A stretch of DNA of 64,000 bases from Malania oleifera. Taxonomy: Eukaryota; Streptophyta; Magnoliopsida; Santalales; Ximeniaceae. The notes beneath the pieces were generated by a model. The model was not told where the DNA came from and did no database searches. It saw only the letters and a list, made by a program, of their open reading frames with translations. Positions 23,501-34,319 of the stretch are shown piece by piece; position 1 is the first letter of the stretch, and each line of letters begins with the position of its first letter. A program made the translations under genes and the position numbers. Location: assembly GCF_029873635.1 (NCBI RefSeq), contig NC_080422.1:3328001-3392000 (forward strand), in the 5' to 3' direction.

Positions 23501-25923
23501 ATATATATGTTGGAAACATCATACTTGACAAAGTGAAAATGGGGGTAAACATACAAATCCCATCCTCCCCTTTTCCAAAACATACATTTTGATTAGATGG
23601 TAGCAACCCATGTTCCAAAATGATTGGTTTACCCTTTTTTTTTTTTCAATGTTGATACACTAAAGTAGTGCGACTATGATAAAAAATACTTCCAGAGGCA
23701 CATCCCCTATGGAATATTCCAATGGTTAAAACTTGGGATCAGGCTCCATGTGACATCTCAAATTCTAATTTCAAGTGGGGTGGGAAGGGGTATGTAGAAG
23801 ATAGGCTACCTCCCACAGGCCAGTGTGCTCCTCCAATGGACCCTAAAGAAAAAAACTCGAGAGGCATGACTTCTTGAAGTTATGAAAACCATAACTTGAA
23901 AGTCATGTTACCAAAATACATTTTCCCACTTGTTGGATATTATCATATTTATACACGATTAATGATCAAAAATTTATTTTGCTTTAACACAATAATGATT
24001 TCACACAGAAAATTCGTAATGGGTTCATTATTGCTAAACAATTGCAAGTTAAGTGGTCAAATGTAGATTTTTCACTGGACAGAGTGAGAGAGAGAGGCCA
24101 GGTTATAAATGCAGAAGAAACTAACAATGACATAATTTGAATTAACATGAAGTTGAGAAATAACTGCAAATGCTTTCATAGCACTGACCTTCTGGGTGGA
24201 TCCAAACTGCACCACTCCCCATGATTCCACAGAGATTACAGCAATAGTCTGCATTAGATTTGATGAGAGGATCAGTAGATGTGGTTTATCACTTGCATGC
24301 AGAAAATGCCAAAATTAAAAGCTAAATGTGGTGGTTAGAACCAAACATTTCAAAGTCAGGCGTCTCAAACAAATCCAGATGAACTGTAAGTGCTTATATT
24401 TAGAATGCTCACCTTTATTCCAGAGGAAAATTGTTGGTGAAACTCAGAATCACCCTGTTGAAGAAAAAGATGAAAAAGAAAGAAACAATTTTGAATAAGT
24501 GATTTGAACAGTCAACAAATGGTTTACTAGGAATTTAAGTGATCTCAACTTCTGAAGAAGAAGAAGAAGAAGAAGGATGAGGTGGTGTACCTGGCATACA
24601 TCTGGACTTGTGATAGAATTCAAGGAATTCCAATCTCCACCATGAACATCTGAGAAAATCCATTGGTGTTTCCCCGTGAAAGCAGCTTGACCAATAGTTC
24701 TGAAAAGACAATTATGATTGAGAATAGTGTTGTTAAATCCCTCTGTCATTCTCTTTCATAGTTAATGGGATAAAAAAAAAAAATTAACGAAAATTTCATA
24801 TTTCAGAACTTTGACTCAAAAGCTAAAGAATTAGAGACAAAAAATAGATAAAATTGAATAACTGAAAAAGAATTTTTATTTGGCTTACCCTTCACCAAGC
24901 ATGTGGACTTGTAGAAGCATACTGTCTATCACAACAACCCCCATTTGCTCTTCATAATACGCATCCTCCAAAGTCAGCAACCTGATGTGCAAAGCATTTA
25001 GTGAAATGTATAAATGAGCAATCGAAACAGCAACAAAGACTCCTCCATAACAAAATCAATGTCAAGATCGGCCCATAACCCATCATCAAATATCCATGAC
25101 CCAAAAAAACGAGGGGAAAAACACATTTTCAAACTCGAAAACTCAAACCCTCACACAAAACCCACAACATTTCCTTAACGAGGTGGTCAATCAATATTAT
25201 AGCTGGTATAAACCTAATCAAATGAATTCACTAATAGATCTAATGACATTACATTATACAACATACGGATCCAGTTCGCTGAGCATAAGCTAAAGAACAA
25301 ACTTTTTGCTTTCTCTTCCTACACACTTGCCTGAAAAAAGGCTCCCAGCAATAAATCCAGCCCATGGCACAAAAGAAAACTTCATAGGGAAAAGAAATAT
25401 GTTCATTTACCCTGAATATCAATGCCATCTCAACATTAAGAAACAAAGATCCAAAATATAATTTTTTTCTAAAAAAAATTTAAAAAAACATTGTACTTTC
25501 CCTCAACTCCAGTACCATCAAATATCACAGCCATGAAAAAAGATGAAAAATTAGAAAATGAAAAAAAAAAAAAAAAACAAAAGAGTATTTTTACTGTTTA
25601 GCAAGGTCCATTTGAGTTACACGTCCATGTGATGAAATAGCTAGAAAACAAAAATAGAAGCAATGCTTATAGTTTATCTTAAAATAAATAAGAAGAAACA
25701 GCACCAGACAAGGATAAACAATAAAAACAACTGAATCATTTATGGAAAGAATCAAAATAAGTAAAACAAAACCATAAGAATCAAAAAAGGTCAGAGCCAA
25801 GAAAGATTACATGGAATTTCGCTGATCAAAGCGCCACAAAACCCCATAAGACCAACCGTTGCTACAGCAGAGAGTCCTAAGCGTCCTCTTCAGCATCGAT
25901 TCGGTCTCCGCCGCTCGACCCAT
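20567..25923 (-). CDS. Atypical bHLH transcription factor, LONESOME HIGHWAY-like (EMB1444/bHLH155 type)
   Basis: Predicted 877 aa from ten exons on the minus strand: 25923-25811, 24981-24889, 24699-24591, 24454-24413, 24248-24189, 23388-21751, 21527-21426, 21305-21147, 21026-20901, 20758-20567; stop TAA at 20569-20567. All introns are GT-AG and the frame is open throughout. Residues ~15-170 form the bHLH-MYC-type N-terminal domain (LTLEDAYYEE, GEGTIGQAAFTGKHQWIF, QFSSGIKTIAVISV). A long Ser-rich middle, mostly one 546-codon exon, follows. The bHLH lies at ~655-720 (RPRPKDRQLIQDRLKELKEI, then IDALLDHTAKHMLFLQSV). Its basic region lacks the His-Glu-Arg E-box contacts, as in all LHW-like proteins. 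A C-terminal ACT-like domain follows (~720-815). In Arabidopsis, LHW pairs with TMO5-type bHLH proteins to drive cell divisions in vascular tissue; EMB1444 and bHLH155 are its close relatives. The N-terminus fits the EMB1444/bHLH155 branch better than LHW. The protein is longer than the Arabidopsis members (about 650-735 aa). Family call is firm; the exact orthologue is not. Confidence 0.93.
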
Positions 25924-25932
25924 TTCGCAAAA

Positions 25933-25968
25933 TCAAAAACCCAAGAAAAACAACCGATCCCTTCTCAT
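25933..25968 (-). CDS. Upstream ORF 3 in the bHLH leader (11 codons)
   Basis: ATG at 25968, TGA at 25935-25933, peptide MRRDRLFFLGF. It stops nine bases before the main ATG at 25923, so ribosomes ending here would be very close to the main start. Against copy 1 the 11 codons show three base changes, all synonymous. Confidence 0.5.
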   Translation of the reverse strand: MRRDRLFFLGF

Positions 25969-26010
25969 GAACTGACGATTTTACAGCTGATGCGTTGAAA
26001 AAAACACTGA

Positions 26011-26034
26011 TTAAAGAACACAGGGGCAACCCAT
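26011..26034 (-). CDS. Upstream ORF 2 in the bHLH leader (7 codons)
   Basis: ATGGGTTGCCCC... ends TAA after MGCPCVL. It starts at the repeat-copy-2 equivalent of the main start codon. In this copy the upstream MRRDR peptide has ATA in place of ATG, so only this minimal uORF remains. Confidence 0.3.
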   Translation of the reverse strand: MGCPCVL

Positions 26035-26151
26035 TACAGGATATCAAAAACCCAGAAAAAACAACCGATCCCTTCTTATGAACCGAGGATTCTAAAGCCG
26101 ATGTCTCAGGAAAGCAAAAAATATTAAAGCAAAAACAGTGAGTTCTAGATG

Positions 26152-26211
26152 TCAGGAGCGACCCATTTCAGAAAACCAAAAGCCCAGGAAGAACAACCGA
26201 TCCCTTCTCAT
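26152..26211 (-). CDS. Upstream ORF 1 in the bHLH leader (19 codons)
   Basis: ATG at 26211, TGA at 26154-26152. The peptide MRRDRLFFLGFWFSEMGRS covers repeat copy 1 and ends just past the ATGGGT that corresponds to the main start. The first 11 residues are the same as in copy 3. It is expected to act on translation of the main ORF. Arabidopsis bHLH155 is listed as carrying a conserved-peptide uORF (CPuORF7), but identity with this peptide is unchecked. Confidence 0.5.
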   Translation of the reverse strand: MRRDRLFFLGFWFSEMGRS

Positions 26212-26236
26212 GAACTGAGGATTATACGGCTGATCC

Positions 26237-26596
26237 CTTACTACCAGAAAGCCACCTTTGGCGCGTTAAGAAGCTTTACCGATCGAAAGAACAGTCTTAG
26301 AGCTGGAGAGGCAGCCGGCTAAATCCCAAAACCCAGAAACAAAAACAAGAACAGCCGAGACAACAACAACAGTTGGACGACGGTTGGATTTCTGAAGCCA
26401 AATGCTAAAAAAAACAGTGGTTTTATAAGACACACATACTGCAAGAGAATAAAAAAGAAGCAACTAGAAAGCTGTCTGCACAGACAGAGAGATAGAGATA
26501 GAAGAAGAGAGAGAGAAGAGTGTCTAAAAGCGAATTTATATGTAAGATTTGAGGTGGGTAGGAGAAGCTGCACTCTCTCTCTCTCACTTTGTGTGG

Positions 26597-26628
<32 letters not shown>

Positions 26629-26865
26629 TTTGCGAAATTGAAAATGGAAATTCTGATGATGCTCCGAGCTTGAAGGGGATAGGGAGATCTTGTTGCATTT
26701 ACTCGCTAATATCTTTGCCGTGGATTTCCGGCGTTTGGTCCCATCTGCCTTTAATTGCCCTTTCCCTTTTACCTTTACCGGCCGTAGCTGGTCACCATTT
26801 GTTTATTTTCCTCCTCACTACTTTACTTTCTTTTCTCCGCAAGCAAACAAACTAAAATCTCCCAT
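26237..26865 (-). promoter_or_regulatory. Distal leader and core promoter region of the bHLH gene
   Basis: On the minus strand this is the likely promoter and distal 5' leader. It holds CT/GA-rich tracts (26572-26626 and about 26486-26520), usual near plant transcription starts. Several overlapping upstream ORFs are present (26698-26423, 26573-26319, 26463-26266), of low complexity (Arg-Glu or Leu-Ser runs). No TATA box is convincing, and the start site is not fixed by sequence. Confidence 0.4.
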
Positions 26866-28170
26866 AAAGTACCATGATTCATCAAATATTATACCCTCTC
26901 TTAAATTAAATTTTTTTTTCACCCTCAATTGCTAATCTTTAAGGTATGATTTTCTTTTTATTTTTAAAATTTTATGTTACATAATATTTAAAAATATCAT
27001 TTTGTATTATTTAGATCACAATACTTATGTTCATTTCATTTAAATTGTTCCAAGATTACTTATAAAATACTAATTAATTAGTAAAAAATATGAATTGAAT
27101 TGAAGTTAAAAGACAAAATTTGTGTAAATTTTAAAAGGGAGAGAAAGTATAATCATTTTTCGAATAGTATATGCTTTTTTAAATTTATATTTAGAAAAAA
27201 GGTAAAGAGAAATACCTCAATTGCTAATCTATGAGGTAAACTGGTAAAGTCTTTCTCTTTTTTTTAAAAAAAAAAACATTATGTTCTATATTATTTAAAA
27301 TATTAAATTGTTCAGAGATTAAGCATATAATACTAATTAATTAGTAAAAAATATATGAATTAAATTGAAGTTAAGGGACAAAATTTGTGTAAATTAAAAG
27401 GGGGAGAAGGCATCATCATTTATTGAATATTATATCTTATTTTAAATTCAATCGGAAGCATAACCCTTGTATTTATTTCATCTAAATCGTTCGGGATTAC
27501 TTATAAAACACTAATTAATTAGTAAAAAAGATATGAATTGAATTCAAATTAAGAGACAAAGTTCATGTAAAGTAAAAGAGGGAGAAAGCATAACCATTTA
27601 TCAAATATTATATCCTCTTTTAAATTTTAATTTTAAAAAAAATACAAAAGGCAAAAAAAAAAAAGGTAAAGAGAAATATCATCAATTGCTAATCTGAGGT
27701 AAGATTTTTTTTATTTTTAAAATTTTATGTTCTGTATTATTTAAAAATTATTTCATTGAAATTGTTTGGAGATTGCTTATAAAATACTAATTAATTAATA
27801 AAAAAGATATAAATCGAATTGAAGTAAAGAGACGAAATTCGTGTAAATTATAAGGGCGAGAAAGTATCATCATTTATCAAATATTACGTCCTCTATTAAA
27901 ATTAGATATTTTTTTTATAAAAAAAAAAAAGAGCAAAAAGAAATAATGGGTAAAGAGAAAAACCCTCAATTGCTAATCTATGAGGCAAGATTATTTTTTA
28001 TTTTATTTTTAAAATTTTATGTTCTATAGTATTTAAAATATTATTTTGTGTTCTTTTTAATTCAATTAGAAGCATAGCCCTTATTTTCTTGTTTTCATTT
28101 CAAATTTGTATGTAATGATTTCATTTAAATTGTCAAAGATTTCTTATAAAAGATTAATCAATTAGTGCAA
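26866..28170. repeat. Degenerate tandem array, about 280-300 bp unit
   Basis: Marker 'caattgctaatct' recurs at 26926, 27218, 27683 and 27967, and 'aattaattagtaaaaaa'-type blocks at about 27070, 27333, 27511, 27789 and 28154. Each unit also has 'tatgttct(at/gt)attatttaaaa' and 'atcatttatcaaatattat'. One unit is a partial copy. It lies directly upstream of the bHLH promoter; no coding potential. Confidence 0.85.
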
Positions 28171-28699
28171 AAGATATGAATTTGATTATAATTTAGTATT
28201 TATATTACAATATTTTAACTATTTATTGAAATTATTTAATTGTGTTAGATAAATTTAGATTTATTCCATTAAATGAAAGCTTTTAAAATAATTTGCATTA
28301 TGAAAATTTTATTGCTATCTTTTTAGGTACCATGTATCAAGTTTTGTATTACAAGAAACTTTCTAGGAAAAACTAATTGAATTTATATTTTTGTTTCCAT
28401 TGGTGATCCAACGAGAACTCTATTTTTCATTTTAAAAAGGAAAATTTTGATTTTAAAAATTGATTGTAAAGTCAATTTATTATGGTTGTAGCAATTCTTA
28501 GTCATGTCTCAATATAAAATAATTAATTATAATGATTTAAAGGAAATTAAAGTTGTTTCTAAATAATATAACGAATTTAATTGTTCAAGAAAAGGAAACA
28601 AATCGATGTTGTTTTAACTTTAATTAGTTACATAATTCATATATGAAATTAATAGTAACAAAGGTTATTATGCAAGTGCAATAGTTGGAATTTTATATT
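28171..28699. other. AT-rich non-coding spacer
   Basis: No gene, repeat structure or motif recognised. Confidence 0.5.
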
Positions 28700-29184
28700 G
28701 AGGTGGGTAAGGGTATGCAACTAGCCGGTTCAACCAATTCGGACAATCGAATTAATCGAAAAAATTTCGTTAACTACTCATTATAACCGAACCGACTGAA
28801 CTACTCTTCTTACTTGAACCTTATCCTAGTGAACCGAATTTTTGGTTAATCGAATCAGATTATAATTAATTATGGAAAAAGATATAATTGCGTGCTTTCA
28901 AATTTTAATTTATATTTAATTATTAATTATATAATAATTATGAAACCCTAATTATAAATTATATAATTTATATTAAATTATTAATTAACTATATAATTCG
29001 GTTAAATCGGTTAACCGAAATATAATTTGTCCATAACCGAACCAAAAATTGAATAACTGATTTTACCAAAATATAAAATTGAACCGAACTGAAATAAAAA
29101 TTAACCAAACCGAACCGAGCAAATTTGGTCGGTTATTTCAGTTAATTCGGTTTTCACCGAAATATGCACACCCCTAGAGGTGGG
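28700..29184. mobile_element. hAT-type MITE with 8-bp target duplication
   Basis: Flanks GAGGTGGG at 28700-28707 and 29177-29184 are identical 8-bp copies, as hAT transposases make. The element (28708-29176, 469 bp) has inverted ends TAAGGGTATGCA and TAGGGGTGTGCA (two mismatches) and is filled with 'accgaaccg / cggttcggtt' repeats typical of plant hAT MITEs. No coding sequence, so it was moved by a transposase made elsewhere. Confidence 0.88.
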
Positions 29185-29751
29185 CGAAATGAATACTAGT
29201 AAAGAAAAATATGAAAATATTTTTTTATTTAATGGTTTGAAAGAAAACTATTTTAAGGACCAAAAAATAATTAAAATGAAAGTATATATATTAATTATAT
29301 ATTTATAATTACATAGTTTATTTTAAAGAATAATTACATAGGTAATTATTTATTTGCAATAGTAGCAATAAATATAAAATATTAAATTAATGCCTACGTA
29401 ATCAAACGCAAAGTCTTGTGATGACACTTTATTATTAGAAACCATCATTTTGATATATTTTAATGTAAAAATAAATTAAAGTAGAAGCAAAAAAAGAAAA
29501 ATTAATAAATTAAATAAAACATATATTATCGAGGGAGGACTAGGCCATGGTCACTCGAGCCTCTTTGTAGCTTTTGTCATAACTAAAAATTTAAATTAGT
29601 AGTAAGGGTTAAAAGCTCTGTTGCATCTATTTTGTAGTATTCTTTTGTTTGAATAATGTGCTTAGTATTTTTTAAAAAGAAAATAAATCTACAAGAAATA
29701 AAAAATAAATAAATTATATTTTATTCAAAAGTAAAATTTTAATGATGTTTT
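29185..29751. other. AT-rich non-coding spacer
   Basis: Nothing recognised. Confidence 0.5.
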
Positions 29752-29880
29752 ACTCGTTCTTATCTCAATTGGTAACGAATTGGGTGACAGAAAGAATTTC
29801 CCGTCAAAATTAATTACCGACCATAAGTTCAAATCTATACCAATCAAACAAAGTTAATAATTTCTTAAATAACTTTTAAA
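29752..29880 (+). mobile_element. Possible tRNA-derived SINE remnant
   Basis: 'tctcaattggtaacg' resembles a Pol III A box, and 'aagttcaaatct' about 60 bases on resembles a B box. No clear tail or target duplication is seen. Confidence 0.35.
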
Positions 29881-30112
29881 ACATTAAAGATGTACTTAAT
29901 GCTAGAATTCAATTTTTTAATGCAATTTAATATCAATTCATTTTTACCTCTATAACTTAAGTCAATCTCGTTTTATAATTATCGTGCAAAGAGAATAGTA
30001 CGTTTTTTTTAATTAATATTAATTGAATGAAGCTCCCTACACTATTTTTGTATGTATGCACTTAGGCTATTAAAATGGAGTTTTAATACCATTAAAATGG
30101 TGAAACTTTTAA

Positions 30113-30148
<36 letters not shown>

Positions 30149-30444
30149 TTGACCTCTTATCTTATGCTTCATACATTATTGTTCCTTATTTTATTTTGAA
30201 AATTTTGGATCTGTCATGATAGGATTGTTGACTATTAGGCTAAAACCCCATTAATAGAAAAGTTTTGATTTATTTGGTTTGGTTAATCTAGATAACCAAT
30301 TAGCTCATTATAGTTTTTTGGGGGATTGATTTTTTATTATCGATCAATTAACAATTTTTTAGCTGATTAACTAAATTAAGCAATTTATTTTATATATTAT
30401 ATATTATATATTAATTAATAAATTTTAAATATTAGTAAATTATA
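29881..30444. other. AT-rich non-coding spacer with (ATT)n
   Basis: An ATT/TAT microsatellite lies at about 30113-30143. Nothing else recognised. Confidence 0.5.
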
Positions 30445-30513
30445 CATTGATTCCACACACATTTACACACACACACACACATACACACACACACACACAT
30501 TGATTCCACACAC

Positions 30514-30591
<78 letters not shown>

Positions 30592-30592
30592 C
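30445..30592. repeat. Compound (CA)n / (TA)n microsatellite
   Basis: A 'attgattccacacacatttacac' block occurs twice, each followed by a CA run, and the array ends in a TA run. Confidence 0.9.
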
Positions 30593-31950
30593 TATTTTTT
30601 AAAAATTTTGAACATTGACCCGTCAATTAAATTAATAAAAACATTTAATTCAATTTTTTACTAACTTAAAACTTTAACTAAATTAATCAAATTAAACGAC
30701 TAAATCCAAGAATTTTACTTCAAATATATTTGTTAATGGCGATCGAAACATACCGATTTTTTGGGTTATACATAATTGATTTTGTGGGCTTGAATTCAAT
30801 TAATTGGGATAGTCAGAAAAAAAAAAAAAAAAATAACATAGTGGGATATGAGATGTCCCATTCTTAGATAATATTGTTGTCTCTAGTATTCATTCCACAA
30901 GAAGGTCACCATCCAATTCCCAAAGTCAAATAATTAAGGCACACATAAAATCTCAAGTCCCTATCTTGGCTAGGTCACATTATATATATACATATATAGT
31001 TGCAATAAGTTCAAAATTTTACAGTGGTTTAAATAAAAAAAAATTAACTTATTTTATTTCTAAATTATTATGTTGCATTACACTTTTTTTTAAAAAAAAT
31101 TATGGATTTATATTGAAATCAAATAATCAAGCTACCCGATTAAATAAATTCCAAGTTAGCCCATAAAAGAAAATAAGGTTCGATGAAATATATTAAGTTC
31201 TCTTAAACTGAGCCAATCGTTGGCATTTTGTACATTAATTCCCTCTCGAAGCATGCATGTGAAAGAAAAATTAAAGGATGAAAAACAGTTGTGCCACAAT
31301 TTATTAGTTGCAGGCGTTCAAGTGATTCAAATTCTAAGACGACCTTCCTATGACTCTCCTCCCAAGCTAATTGCAATCATTAACTCGGTAACCTATTTGA
31401 ATCCATTAATATAATTAAAAGTAATTAAAAGGCATGCGTAAGGCTTCAATCATCTTTATGTAATATACCACTAATATCTGGTCTACTTAAATTCTCTTTC
31501 AAACCACGGTTAGCATTCCCATTAATTCATCTTCTATTTGGATAGATTTTGAGTACTATTTTGGATAACTTATTCTTTATTTCCCGTGATAATTTATCTT
31601 CTACTCATGAAATTATTAAATAGATCAAATGTATATATCATATTTAATATGATTTTATTATGTGTGTGTATTTTAAATGAATTATGCAGTTTTTTTAGAC
31701 ATGACAATATGCTAAAAATATCATTTAATATTTAATTAAATAATTTTAAATGTTCTATTACATGTGAATAAATAGAATTCAATAGTAATATATATATATA
31801 ATTTAATTATCATAGAATTTGATGTATCTAGAGATTCGAGACATTATAATAATATATGGGAATAATAAAAAATATTGTTAATTTAATTATACTCTATTTA
31901 ATAAAAAGAGCTTCCAACTCATTCAAAATCATTAGCCCTACTGAGCTAGC
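30593..31950. other. AT-rich non-coding DNA
   Basis: ORFs at 30966-31166 and 31220-31414 are short, have no recognisable domain and lie in AT-rich sequence. Nothing supported as a gene. Confidence 0.45.
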
Positions 31951-32170
31951 CAACGAGGAATGAATGCTGCCGCCGCGCGAGGGTGGCGGCAGGGGGCCTG
32001 ATGCCGCCGGGAAAGGAGGATTTCGAGGAGAGAATATTCCGGAGGGAGAAGGAGGTGGGCCCATCAGCTTCGGGAACTGATCAGAAATGTATGGTATGAA
32101 AAGGGCATTAAGTGGGATTAGGGTTCAGTGGACCCCACCTCCCATAATTTTCTAGAACCCAATTATTACC
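31951..32170 (+). other. GC-rich island with a 38-aa Gly-rich ORF
   Basis: A sharp GC-rich patch in an AT-rich desert. An ORF starts at ATG 31964 and ends TGA 32080; it begins MLPPREGGGRGPDAAGKGG and is rich in Gly. Only its base composition and open frame argue for function. It could be a gene remnant, an exon of an unrecognised gene or part of a transposon. Confidence 0.3.
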
Positions 32171-33664
32171 CTAAATTAACATAATAATGATTTTTTAATT
32201 TAAATATTTCAATCATAATGATATAAAATGATTCAACGGCTAGGACTTATTGGGGGTCTCATTTTGTGTGTAAGTATATTTTTTAATTAACATATCTTAG
32301 TGATCAATTGCAATTAATGGTCTAATAAAAAAATATTTACATTTATTTTATTATCAAACATAATTTTTCCTATTTATTACTATTATTATAAAAATATATA
32401 TCATAAAATATTGAGTGATAATTATGATATTTCTACCCAAAAAATATTAATGATAATAATTAATTGATATTTCTATAAATAATTTGGGGTTTTAATTAAT
32501 TATTTAGGAATATTTTTACACACATAAATACATTTTTTATTGTGAAAAAAATAATTAAAGGATAGATTAGAAATATATAATATTGTAAAATGGGCGGTGC
32601 ACCCCACCTAGCTACCTAGCTATGTAGCTTTAGGTATTATGAAGATGGTCGACAAAGAGAGAACTCTTGTCACAAAAAATAGTTTGACTAGTGTCTTGTA
32701 TGGTACTTTCATTGACTTGAAGTGTTATACACATATAAATTCAATAATAAAGATAATTGATAGATAAGTTATTTTCACTCGCAGACCGTCCCACTAGTAA
32801 GTGGATAAACAATTTGTGTCGTGGGTTAGGGTTTGATTTGTACCTACAGTTAAGGCTTGGTGGAATTAAGGAAACCAAATTTTTCAAAACTTACAGCTTG
32901 TTAACATAATTAATGCGTCATATTTTTTTGTCAATACAAAAAAATAAAATAAAAAATGATACAAATATTGACCTTCTTGTGAATTTAAGAATTAAATGAT
33001 GTTATACTTTATGTACTCTACAAAAAAATTTCATTGCAAATTATAGAATTGCTTGGTATCACTGTCAAAACTAGTATAACGAATCAGAAATAAAAATTAA
33101 ATGTCATAAATAAAATTTTAAAAAGAAAAGGAGGAAATAGTGTGGTTAATATTTTTAAAACTAAAGCAAACTAAAAAATTGATTGAACAAATACTCATTT
33201 TTGTCCTTGAATTAAATAATAATTAAAAAATATGCATAAAATAATAAAAAAATAAAAAAAATCAAATTTAAATATAAAATTATTATAATAAATTTAATTA
33301 ATTATTATATTTTAAAATCCACTTTTCAAGAAGAAACTTATTGTATATGACAATTGAAAAATAGTAAATGAATGTTCTAAAATGGATTTTATTATTTTCC
33401 AAAAAAATTGTAGAAAATTTATGGACATTTTTACTTTGATTGTATTTTAAATTCACATGGCAATTTAATTTAATTTTTGATTAAATTTATGAATAAAATG
33501 ATTTATTTAATCCTTAGAAATTAATTATGAGTATCAAAGTATTATGGTAACAAATTGTCAAAAGGACAAAAAAAATCGAAAAATTAGATTATCTAGTTTT
33601 CAATATTTTTTCTATGAAAATAGTTAAAAACAATGACAAAAATAGTATCATAGTTTTGTCGCAC
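32171..33664. other. AT-rich non-coding DNA
   Basis: Nothing recognised on either strand. Confidence 0.5.
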
Positions 33665-34319
33665 AACTTAATTTGAATCAGGAACAACCACTAGAATCAT
33701 TCACCTCAGTCGTTCCAATCCTTACTACTAGACCATCCACTGCAAATTGTGCCCTTAGACCAAGTCCTAGATTTTCGAAGAAGGGTGGAAGATATGCTTG
33801 GAGTGATCCTACAGTAGAAAAAGGATTTAGCATAGCCCAATCAAGAAGCAAATTAAATAGAAACTGTTGACTTTTTGAGTCTGATCCCTGGTTTTGATAA
33901 AGACAAACCGCATGTTACTAACACGTGTGTCGAAGTACTTGAATAGATTAATCATTCATAACAGACACATAAAAGTGTTGTGGTAGCCAGAAAGACCTTA
34001 AAGAGCGTATACTCCTAACATAATCCATGGGAATCTAAAAAGTAAAAGAAAGAAGAAGAAGTTTTTCATTGTATTATTTTTTGTCTTAAATTTGGTCTGT
34101 AATATATATAATTGCATGTCTTGCATGATAGATTGCATAGCAGAACCCAATCAGGAAGCAAATCAAACAGAAACGACACCCAAAGAGAAATCATTAACAC
34201 CACATCTTGAAAACTCCAAACCCAGTGAAAAAAAAAATAGAAGATGCTAATAGTATAGGAATCAATGAACAATGATCTTAGGAATTTGAAGAAAAATTTA
34301 ACAAACTTGAACAATTGGA
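33665..34319 (+). mobile_element. SIRE-like LTR fragment inside gypsy-type debris
   Basis: From 33865 the sequence TGTTGACTTTTTGAGTCTGATCCC matches the LTR start at 48132 and stays similar ('agaaagaagaagaag', 'ttggtctgtaat') to about 34133. It is flanked by diverged direct copies of a ~34-bp block ('ccaatca(a/g)gaagcaaat') at 33831-33864 and 34134-34171. The outer sequence belongs to the gypsy-type debris that continues into the Gag remnant. Confidence 0.6.

Larger units (their letters stand above)
25908..26236 (-). repeat. Three-copy tandem repeat spanning the bHLH leader and start codon
   Basis: Three diverged copies lie at about 26236-26145, 26104-26020 and 25993-25908 (spacing 132 and 111 bp between equivalent bases). 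Each has 'cagttcat(g/a)agaagggatcgg', a 'gggtttttg'-like block and then ATGGGT. In the third copy that ATGGGT is the main start codon (25923). The copies differ by point changes and by the length of the linker between them. Confidence 0.9.

Noticed and set aside
26266-26698. Long upstream ORFs of 65-91 codons in the distal bHLH leader
   Set aside because: They are dominated by Arg-Glu or Leu-Ser low-complexity runs from CT/GA tracts, so I do not call them conserved uORFs, although they might still be translated.
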